This document shows positions 33,952 to 41,745 of a stretch of 64,000 bases of DNA, in pieces. This DNA is from Acidobacteriota bacterium (GTDB lineage: Bacteria > Acidobacteriota > Terriglobia > UBA7540). The notes under the pieces were generated by a model. The model was not told the DNA's origin. It ran no database searches and saw nothing but the letters and a program-made list of their open reading frames with translations. The first letter of the stretch is position 1, and every line of letters begins with the position of its first letter. The DNA lies in NCBI GenBank assembly GCA_021817045.1, contig JAKAWG010000004.1, forward strand, positions 1-64,000, in the 5' to 3' direction. The translations under genes and the position numbers were made by a program.

Positions 33952-34902
33952 TCACTTCACGTTCGCGATTGATTCGTTCCCGCTCGCAGACCAGGTTGTT
34001 TCGCAAGTTTTGCTCCAGGCCGAAAACCATTTTTGGAATTTTTCCATTTTCAGTCGCATGTGTTCGCCCACAGGCCAGACCCAATCACCTGTGTCGATCC
34101 CGCGCGCCTTCAAAGCCAGTTTAATTGTCCACGGCGAGGGAAACTCCGCACCCGAGACGCAAAACTCTTCAATCTGGCCCTGCAGGAGCGTGGCTCTCTC
34201 CTGCTGTCCCGATCCATGCGCCTCGTGTGCAGCCAGCATAAGCTCCGGGCATGCGCTGGCGGTGCCTGAAATGGTTCCATCGGCGTCATGTTCCAATGCC
34301 TGAATGAACAACTCGTCGCTACCAATGAAAAAGATCATGGGTGTCCTGGTTTTTGCTTCGTGAATAAGGGGAAGGTTGAGAAGCTGGCCGCTACTGTCTT
34401 TAACTCCGATGATGTTAGGCACGGTTTCAATCAAGTGCAGAATATTCTCGATGCCGAGTTTGTTGGCGAACTGCGGAATGTTGTAAAGGAGCGCTGGAAG
34501 AGGCAGATCTGCTCCTGTGCGCCGCAGGAAGTCTACGAGATCGGTCGACTCAAATCGAAAAAAGGAAGGAGGTGGCAGTAACACAGCATCCGCACCGCAA
34601 TCGGCGGCTGCGCGCGCCAAGCGAAGGACATCGCTGACTCGTTCAGCTCCGACGCCGAGAATCAAGCCCGCTTGCCCATCCGCGCGAAGGGCGACGCTGC
34701 GAAAAAGCGATATACGCTCCTCCACGCTGCAGGAAGCGTATTCGCCCGTCACGCCTCCAATGCAAAATCCCTTAATTCGCTTCCTCAGAAGAAAATCGAG
34801 GATTCGATGAAGAGCGTCGTTGGAAGGAGTCCCGTCCGGCCCATAAGGTGTCGGCAACGCGGCGAATACTCCTGATAGCGCGGGCGGAATTTGTCTGGTC
34901 AT
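33952..34902 (-). CDS. dihydrodipicolinate synthase (DapA) family aldolase/lyase
   Basis: This 316-aa protein has the class I aldolase fold of DapA, NanA and KDG aldolases. It shows ALPTPYGPDGTPSNDALHRILDFLL, GGVTGEYASCSVEERISLF, the Tyr motif LLYNIPQFANKLGI and the Schiff-base lysine in IIGVKDSSGQLLNL. The usual GTTGE is GVTGE, which points away from true DapA. ATG 34902 is preceded by GGAGG/GAAGG-rich sequence. The neighbours are the sugar catabolism operon and a TonB-type receptor, so cleavage of a 2-keto-3-deoxy sugar acid or a sialate-like acid is more likely than lysine synthesis. It is divergent from the receptor gene. Confidence 0.85.
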   Translation of the reverse strand: MTRQIPPALSGVFAALPTPYGPDGTPSNDALHRILDFLLRKRIKGFCIGGVTGEYASCSVEERISLFRSVALRADGQAGLILGVGAERVSDVLRLARAAADCGADAVLLPPPSFFRFESTDLVDFLRRTGADLPLPALLYNIPQFANKLGIENILHLIETVPNIIGVKDSSGQLLNLPLIHEAKTRTPMIFFIGSDELFIQALEHDADGTISGTASACPELMLAAHEAHGSGQQERATLLQGQIEEFCVSGAEFPSPWTIKLALKARGIDTGDWVWPVGEHMRLKMEKFQKWFSAWSKTCETTWSASGNESIANVK

Positions 34903-35158
34903 TTTGGCCTTCGCCTCCCTCGTCTTGCATCTTCCCGCCGAAGTATTCGGTGCTAAAATACGTCAAGCCTTTTGAGAACTGATGGCGCGAAGGCTAGCAA
35001 TCCCACAAAGGAATTCCGTTATTTTGATCCTAAAAATGCATACTTTCGAAATAACTATCAATATATAGCACAAGCCAGAGCTGATTGGGACGAATTTCGG
35101 ACGCAAGAACATGTTTGAGGTATACAGCGGTCGCAAGGCAGTGTCAATTAAATTCTGC

Positions 35159-35187
35159 TTGACAATGCGAATGCCGCGTTGTATATA
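35159..35187 (+). promoter_or_regulatory. near-consensus sigma-70 promoter of the TonB-type receptor gene
   Basis: TTGACA (35159-35164), a 17-base spacer and TATATA (35182-35187) precede the receptor ATG at 35308 by about 120 bases. The -35 is perfect. Confidence 0.75.
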
Positions 35188-35307
35188 AAACAGCGTCACA
35201 CAAAACGTCCACTAATTGAAATCGAATTTCGTTTTTACGGAATGGCGTAAGAAGTGGGAAGCGGTTGGAGAATTGCCGAGCACTTTGACGTCGGGAGGAA
35301 AACGACA

Positions 35308-38300
35308 ATGAGAAGCAAGTTTTTGGGAGTTATTTTGCTTGCAGCCGTGCTGCCATTGCCCCTTTTTGGCCAGGAAATCGGGGCCTCTGTCACCGGCCAC
35401 GTTTATGATCCTTCAGGCGCTGCCGTCGCGGGCGCGACCGTAACAGTGAGACAGACGACGACCGGGATCATGTACACGGCGCAGAGTAATGCGACCGGCC
35501 TATATCGTATTCCCTTCGTTGACCCCGGACCATACACGGCTACGGTGGAGAAGCAAGGATTCAAGCAAGTCGTGCGGTCCGGAATCACGCTTACAGCGGC
35601 GGAAAAGGCGGTGATGGACTTCAAGCTCGAACTCGGTGCTGTGAGCCAAAAAATCACGGTGACCGCGAATGCGCCCCTTCTTCAGTCACAATCCGGAGCG
35701 CAAAGCTCGACAATAAGTCCGCAGGAGATCGCCGCAGTTCCGATTCGCAATCTCAACACCATTGAGACCGTCTTATACACCCCTGGGGCCACGCAGGTCA
35801 CAAGCGACCAGAAACTGCGGCCTTTTGACACTGCCGGGAGCCAAGGGATGGACATTGGCGGCGGCATCTCGGGTCAGGGCGGCCAGAGGGGTCGGGAAGG
35901 GCAGGCTTCAACCTCCGGTAACCTCGTGCTGGTGGATGGCGTCTCGGCCAATACACACGCAGTCGGCGTGGGCTTTAATCCTATCGCGGGTAGTGTCCAG
36001 GAAGTTCACGTGCAAGACACAATGTATGACGCCGAATATGGCTGGAGCACCGGCGGCGTGGTCGATACAATTACGAAGAGTGGCACGAACCAAATCCATG
36101 GCGACGCTTACGAGTATATGCAGGATACGCCCCTTAACGCCAACACTTGGCAGAACAACCGCGTAGGCATTCCGAGACTGCCTTGGCACATGAACTTTTA
36201 TGGGGTTGACGCGGGCGCTCCAATCAGGAAGAACAAGATGTTCATATTCTTTGACTGGCAGGAAATCAAGCAGGTTCAGCCCGATCCTTTCACGGACACG
36301 ATTCCCACGATAGCGATGAGGAATGGAGATTTCTCACAAGTACTCAACAGCGGCGGCACGCTCCAGACCATTTACAATCCGCTCACGACCGCTTGTGCTT
36401 CGGGCACTTGCAGCCGCGCGCCGTTCACCGGCAATATCATTCCGGCCGCTGACATCAACCCGATAGCAAGCGCTGTTCTGAAGTTCCTCCCTCCACCTAA
36501 TACAGGAGGAAACCCGCTAACGCACGCCGGTAACTTAGTGAACACGGCAAACCAAAGAAAATTTCTGGATAATTTCCCGGAATTTTCCGGCCGCATCGAC
36601 TACGACTTGTCCGATAGGACACACGCCTTCTTCCGTTATTCCTGGAATGACCTATCGGAAACCCGCGGCTACTCTTATTCGACCCAGTCTGGCTTCAACC
36701 TCGCAGAAACCAGCACTAACTCGCCCTTCACGAGGGCAAATGATGATTTTACCTTCCAGGTGACGCACACGTTTAATCCGACGACTGTGCTCGAAGCGCG
36801 GGTTGGAACGGACCGGTTCCTCTCAACTTCGGGCAGCACCATCAGTAACGGCTTCAACGTTACCAGCCTGGGTTTTTCACCAACGTTTGCCGCCCAGGCT
36901 ATCAAGTATTTTCCCAAGTTCAACTGGTCAGGCTATCAAGGCGCAGGCTCCAATCCCGAAGGCGTAACCCCCGCCGATCGGACGGATACGGCCGAATTGG
37001 TGATTGACAAGGTCTATAACCAGCACAGCCTGAAATTCGGTTTCCAGAATATGGAAATCAGCGAAAACGTCGAGTCACCGGGCTTCGCCGCTGGATGGTT
37101 CAACTTTAACGGAGTTTTCACCACGGCGAATCCCCTAGCACAAACATCGGCTACTGGAAATTCGGTTGCGGATTTCCTGCTGGGCGATCCGATTTCGGGA
37201 TTCATCAATGTGAATAGCTCTCCGGCGCTGATGGAGCACTTGTACTCGGGATTCGTTCAGGATGACATTCACGTTTCCCGAAAACTGACCATGAACGCCG
37301 GCTTGCGCTGGGACTACCTGGGGCCGTTGACAGATCGCTTCAATGCCCTCACGCGCGGCTTTTGCTTTACCTGCGCCAGCCCATTACAAATTCCCGGAAT
37401 GAACTTGCAGGGCGGGCTGGAATACGCGGGCGTCGGCGGTAATCCCCGCGGCATCTACAACCCGGATTACGGCAACTTTGGTCCTCGTTTCGCTTTCGCT
37501 TATGAAGTTCGGCCCAACACGGTGATCCGAGGCGGTTACGGAATGATTTACGCCCAGGCGATGGACAATCCGGGCGCGGCTCCTGGATTCAGCCAAACGA
37601 CCAACATGGTAGCCACGCTCAATGGAGGGGAAACCCCAAATCCCGCTGTTAGTCTTGCCAATCCTTTCCCAACCGGAATCCTGCGGCCTGTCGGCAGTTC
37701 GGACGGCTTGGCTATTGGCCTTGGCCAAGGTATCGGGTTTGCCGACCCCAACATGAACATCCCACGAACCCAGCAATACTCGCTGGACGTGCAGCACCAA
37801 TTCGGCATGAACTGGCTGGCGAGCGCAGCCTATGTGGGAACGTACATTAGCCGCTTGCCCGTGTCGAAGGATGTTAACTACCTTCCAACGTCCGCCCTGA
37901 ACCTGGGTGCGGCTACGCTTACCAGCAGTGTTGCGAACCCATTCTTGGCTGCATCCACGGTGACGCAGGACGCCCCATACTTAGGCCTGCTCTCGGGGAC
38001 GTACCTCGCCGCGCCGACCGTCCAGGAACAACAATTGCTGGTCCCTTATCCTCAGTACCCGGTGAACGGTGTTACAGAGAATTTTATTCCCATCGGCAAA
38101 GACAAGTACAACGGCCTTCAACTCGATTTGAACAAACGCATGTCAGCCGGCGTTGACTTTGACGCGAATTTCACCTGGTCAAAGACGATGCAAGCGATGG
38201 CATTTCTTAATCCCACCGATCCGACTCCGGCATGGACCATCTCTCCTTACGACTATCCCGAGGTGTTCCACCTGACCGGAGTTTGGAATCTCCCCTTTGG

Positions 38301-38829
38301 GCCAGGGATGCATTTCGGTCGCAGTGCTGGACCGCTCGTGAGCCGCCTGATCAGCGGGTGGACTGCCAGCAGTCTTCTCGTATGGCAGTCAGGTAACCCT
38401 CTGCCGTTCCCGTTGGGCGTTGCGCCTACTGGGAATCCTCAGAGCATACCTAATCAGTCGATCAACCGCTGGTTTAATACTTGCACCCAGTTGCCCAATG
38501 GAACGATTACAGATTGCCCAAACGGTGCAAAGCCCGCTTGGACGCCCCTGCAACCTTTCCAGTTGGAGGAGTGGTCGCCGTATATATCCCAAATTCGCTT
38601 GCCCGAAGTCACGGACTTGGAGCTTTCCTTTCAAAAGACAACGCAAATTAAGGAACGGTACACGCTCAAGTTCCGCGCCGATTTCATTAACGCAACCAAC
38701 ACCACGCAGTGGTTTAATAACGGACCGGATACGACAGCGACCGACCCGGCCTTTGGCGCGTTCGCTAATTTCACCACCCCAAGCAACGACCCGAGGGTCA
38801 TCATGCTGTCGCTTCGATTTTCGTTTTAG
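35308..38829 (+). CDS. TonB-dependent receptor-like outer membrane protein with carboxypeptidase-regulatory-like N-terminus
   Basis: This 1173-aa protein starts at ATG 35308 (GGAGG about 10 bases upstream) with a Sec signal (MRSKFLGVILLAAVLPLPLFGQ). Residues about 25-110 are a carboxypeptidase-regulatory-like domain (GASVTGHVYDPSGAAVAGATVTV...TGLYRIPFVDPGPYTATVEKQGF). A plug follows (ISPQEIAAVPIRNLNTIETVLYTPGA, with the GQGGQRGREGQ and LVLVDGV stretches), then a long beta-barrel ending in VIMLSLRFSF with a terminal Phe. This is the giant acidobacterial receptor family, thought to import oligosaccharides or other large ligands. It is followed on the same strand by a GH9 gene, as in polysaccharide-use loci. 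Confidence 0.93.
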   Translation: MRSKFLGVILLAAVLPLPLFGQEIGASVTGHVYDPSGAAVAGATVTVRQTTTGIMYTAQSNATGLYRIPFVDPGPYTATVEKQGFKQVVRSGITLTAAEKAVMDFKLELGAVSQKITVTANAPLLQSQSGAQSSTISPQEIAAVPIRNLNTIETVLYTPGATQVTSDQKLRPFDTAGSQGMDIGGGISGQGGQRGREGQASTSGNLVLVDGVSANTHAVGVGFNPIAGSVQEVHVQDTMYDAEYGWSTGGVVDTITKSGTNQIHGDAYEYMQDTPLNANTWQNNRVGIPRLPWHMNFYGVDAGAPIRKNKMFIFFDWQEIKQVQPDPFTDTIPTIAMRNGDFSQVLNSGGTLQTIYNPLTTACASGTCSRAPFTGNIIPAADINPIASAVLKFLPPPNTGGNPLTHAGNLVNTANQRKFLDNFPEFSGRIDYDLSDRTHAFFRYSWNDLSETRGYSYSTQSGFNLAETSTNSPFTRANDDFTFQVTHTFNPTTVLEARVGTDRFLSTSGSTISNGFNVTSLGFSPTFAAQAIKYFPKFNWSGYQGAGSNPEGVTPADRTDTAELVIDKVYNQHSLKFGFQNMEISENVESPGFAAGWFNFNGVFTTANPLAQTSATGNSVADFLLGDPISGFINVNSSPALMEHLYSGFVQDDIHVSRKLTMNAGLRWDYLGPLTDRFNALTRGFCFTCASPLQIPGMNLQGGLEYAGVGGNPRGIYNPDYGNFGPRFAFAYEVRPNTVIRGGYGMIYAQAMDNPGAAPGFSQTTNMVATLNGGETPNPAVSLANPFPTGILRPVGSSDGLAIGLGQGIGFADPNMNIPRTQQYSLDVQHQFGMNWLASAAYVGTYISRLPVSKDVNYLPTSALNLGAATLTSSVANPFLAASTVTQDAPYLGLLSGTYLAAPTVQEQQLLVPYPQYPVNGVTENFIPIGKDKYNGLQLDLNKRMSAGVDFDANFTWSKTMQAMAFLNPTDPTPAWTISPYDYPEVFHLTGVWNLPFGPGMHFGRSAGPLVSRLISGWTASSLLVWQSGNPLPFPLGVAPTGNPQSIPNQSINRWFNTCTQLPNGTITDCPNGAKPAWTPLQPFQLEEWSPYISQIRLPEVTDLELSFQKTTQIKERYTLKFRADFINATNTTQWFNNGPDTTATDPAFGAFANFTTPSNDPRVIMLSLRFSF

Positions 38830-38853
38830 CGTGTTTCTCTGTGCTCTTCGTGG

Positions 38854-38929
38854 CCCCTCACCCGCCTCCTTCGTCGGCCACCCTCTCCCCGGGGGAGAGG
38901 GTGGCAAGGGGAGCGACCCGGGTGAGGGG
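38854..38929. repeat. CCCTCTCCCC palindrome family, copy 3
   Basis: The outer arms are CCCCTCACCCG (38854-38864) and CGGGTGAGGGG (38919-38929). The inner arms are CCACCCTCTCCCC (38878-38890) and GGGGAGAGGGTGG (about 38892-38904). It lies 25 bases after the receptor stop codon and may also end its transcript. Confidence 0.85.
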
Positions 38930-39051
38930 TATCGACCGAATTTTCAGGGTGGATTCAAAAAATCTCTCGATCCCGCCCTACGGGCTCTGATGTGTTAATC
39001 TAAGATGCTTCTCGCAAGCAAACTCCAACCAGCCTGCATCCCGCTGTAACG

Positions 39052-41670
39052 ATGCCCAAACCGGGGGAAATTTCACGCCGCCAGTTTCTTTCCTCTTTGG
39101 GCACAGCGAGCGCAGGCGGCCCCTTTCCGCTCGAACGTACAAGGGTTCCCTTCTCCTCCGCCGAAACCGCCCGAAATACGCAAGGCATAGCCCCTGCGGC
39201 CGAACCCTGGGACATCACCCTGAATGACAAGGAGTATTTCTTCGCGCCAGGGTTTGCGTTCCTGGTCTTCCACAATCATTATCTCGGCGGCATGCAAGGC
39301 GGCCTGCAGATGATTTTGAATGGGGAGCGGATTCTCGATTCGGGAGATTTCTACCTTGTTCCGCAAGGCAGCTCCGCTCAGCTTTGGCCAACGGCTCAGC
39401 GCCGGGTGGTGGATCGTAGCGCGAAGAGTGCCACGGTGTTTAGCAAGTTAGAGGAACGGAACATCGAATATCGCCTGGTTTGCCGGACGGATGGGAAACA
39501 CCTTCGGATTGCCCTTCAGCTTGACCGTCCATTGAAGCCGGAAAAGGTGGCCGAAGCCGGGCTGCACATTTATATTTACCCGAAGACCTACTTCTCTAAA
39601 GCGTACCAAAGCGACACCGGTAGCGGGGTGTTCCCCAGGCAATTCACAGGAGAAACGGTACTGGTCAAGGGCACCCACGAGTTGCAGGTGGCTCCTGACG
39701 ATCCTCTTCATGCCTTTGCGGTGAGGCGGCGAGAAGGAACATTCAACCTCGCGGACAACCGCAGGCACAGTCCTCAACCATGGTTTTCTATAGACGCCCC
39801 TTTGCGGCTGGAAAACGAGGAAACCATCGTCGAATTGGAAATTGGTCCGCGAATCGACCCTCGGTGGCGCCGCCCTCCGGTGATTGCTGCTTCTCAAGTT
39901 GGTTATCACCCAAACCAAGAGAAATGGGCTGTGCTGGAGTTGGACCCCCGGGATGCAGCCCGCGAGCCCGTAAGGCTTTTCATGGTAACGGCCGGAGGCA
40001 AAAATCGACTTGTGAAATCAGCGCGGTCGAAACCATGGGGCAAATTTCTTCACTACCGTTACGAGCTGTTCGATTTCAGTGAGATTCGCCGCCCGGGAGT
40101 GTACTTTCTTGATTACCGGGCGCAGAAGGCCGGCCCTTTCAAGATAGATTCATCGGTCTATGACGAGGCATGGAGAGAGACGCTCGAGTATTTCCTTCCC
40201 ATCCAGATGTGCCATGTGGAAGTTGTCGAAGGGGTCCGAAGCTGGCACGGAGCCTGCCACCTTGATGACGCGCGGCAGGCGCCGCCATGGACCAATTGGA
40301 CTGATAGCTACCGGCAAGGAACGCTCGACACGCGCTTCGCCGCCAACGAGCACATGCCCGGCCTGAACTGGGGCGGATGGCACGACGCCGGGGATTATGA
40401 CTTGCCCGCAGGGAGCATCGCTCTCACCACCCTTGCCATGGCCCTTGCGCACGAGGAGTTTTCTCCCCCGCTGGACCAGACGACCATTGACCGTGCTGCT
40501 CGCCGCGTCTATTTGCACGTTCCCGCCGGGCGGCCGGATTTGGTCAAACAGGTCGAATACGGAGCGGAGAGCTTGCTCGCTTCCTACCGCATTGCGGGGC
40601 ATATCTTTGGCGGCATCATCGAAACGGAGGGATACGCTCACCTAGGTGATCCGGTGAATATTACCGACAACTTGATCTATGATCCTCGTCTAAAGCCCGG
40701 CCAAGTGGAGTGCGAGCGATCAGGCAATCCGGACGACCGGTGGGCGTTTACGAATCGGAGCACCGGGCTGCAATATCAAGTGGCGCAGACTCTCGCGGTC
40801 GCCAGCCGCGTGCTTGGCGAAAGCAATCCCCGCTTAGCAGCGGAGTGCTTGAGGACTGCAAGCCAACTCTGGTCGTACGAGCAGCAGCACGCACCCGTTT
40901 ACTGGGCTTGTAGCTACAATCCTAGCGATAGCGGCTTCCGCTGCGAGGAAATTTTAGCCACTGCGGAGCTTCTCCTCACCACAAACGACGCCCAATACCG
41001 CCGCCACTTGCTCACACTCCTTCCGGTGATTCGCTCCATTTCAGGGGAGCAATTTGGCGAGCATTGGCCGCTGCCCCCGGGCTGGACTTTGGTCAGAGTC
41101 TTGGCTCATGTTGAAGACAACAATTTCCGGTCCACGGTCATCGGCCTCGCACATCAATGGGAAAACATCCGGAAAACGCGCTGTGCCTCAAATCCTTGGC
41201 GCGTGCCCTATCCGCACGAAATCTCCAATCCAGCGTGGCAATTCAATGCCCCGGTAAAAAATGTTGCCGCAGGCGTCTGGGGGTATGGATGGAACTTCTT
41301 GTGGGACGCCTTTCGTCATTATTACTATCACAAGTGCTTGCCCGAGATTTTTGATCCCGATCCTCTTTATAATGGGCTAAATTATACCCTCGGCTGCCAT
41401 CCAGCAAATAACGTCACATTGGTGAGCGGAGTGGGCGCGCGGTCGCCCATGGAGGCTTATGGATTCAATCGTGCCGATTGGTTTTCAATTCCCGGAGGCG
41501 TCATTTCAGGGCCATCGCTGATCAAACCTGACTTTATGGAATTGAAGAATTTCCCATTCTTGTGGTATCAGGCGGAATACGTCATCCACGCCGCCGGCGC
41601 CTACATCTTTACGGCGCTCGCGGCGGACCGGCTGCTCAATCAACAACGGTCATCGCATGAGGGCAGGTGA
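39052..41670 (+). CDS. glycoside hydrolase family 9 enzyme (cellulase-type) with N-terminal Ig-like domain
   Basis: This 872-aa protein has a twin-arginine-like start (ISRRQFLSSLGTASAGGPF). A beta-sandwich region lies at about 50-270. A cellulase N-terminal Ig-like domain follows at about 275-370 (PVIAASQVGYHPNQEKWAVLELDP...PGVYFLDY), then the GH9 (alpha/alpha)6 barrel to the end. The catalytic base motif GGWHDAGDYD is at about 441-450 (D445/D448), the CHPANN region near 783, and the likely acid glutamate in WYQAEYVIHAAGAY (E842). The first 270 residues are an unusual extra domain for GH9. No good ribosome binding site precedes the ATG. It probably attacks a beta-1,4-glucan or a related plant polymer and lies downstream of the receptor gene. 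Confidence 0.88.
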   Translation: MPKPGEISRRQFLSSLGTASAGGPFPLERTRVPFSSAETARNTQGIAPAAEPWDITLNDKEYFFAPGFAFLVFHNHYLGGMQGGLQMILNGERILDSGDFYLVPQGSSAQLWPTAQRRVVDRSAKSATVFSKLEERNIEYRLVCRTDGKHLRIALQLDRPLKPEKVAEAGLHIYIYPKTYFSKAYQSDTGSGVFPRQFTGETVLVKGTHELQVAPDDPLHAFAVRRREGTFNLADNRRHSPQPWFSIDAPLRLENEETIVELEIGPRIDPRWRRPPVIAASQVGYHPNQEKWAVLELDPRDAAREPVRLFMVTAGGKNRLVKSARSKPWGKFLHYRYELFDFSEIRRPGVYFLDYRAQKAGPFKIDSSVYDEAWRETLEYFLPIQMCHVEVVEGVRSWHGACHLDDARQAPPWTNWTDSYRQGTLDTRFAANEHMPGLNWGGWHDAGDYDLPAGSIALTTLAMALAHEEFSPPLDQTTIDRAARRVYLHVPAGRPDLVKQVEYGAESLLASYRIAGHIFGGIIETEGYAHLGDPVNITDNLIYDPRLKPGQVECERSGNPDDRWAFTNRSTGLQYQVAQTLAVASRVLGESNPRLAAECLRTASQLWSYEQQHAPVYWACSYNPSDSGFRCEEILATAELLLTTNDAQYRRHLLTLLPVIRSISGEQFGEHWPLPPGWTLVRVLAHVEDNNFRSTVIGLAHQWENIRKTRCASNPWRVPYPHEISNPAWQFNAPVKNVAAGVWGYGWNFLWDAFRHYYYHKCLPEIFDPDPLYNGLNYTLGCHPANNVTLVSGVGARSPMEAYGFNRADWFSIPGGVISGPSLIKPDFMELKNFPFLWYQAEYVIHAAGAYIFTALAADRLLNQQRSSHEGR

Positions 41671-41745
41671 CAGTAGCATAGGTCAAACCAAAGCGGGCGG
41701 GGTTCATCATGCGACACCGAGGATTTAACTTAGTGGAGAGTCGGC

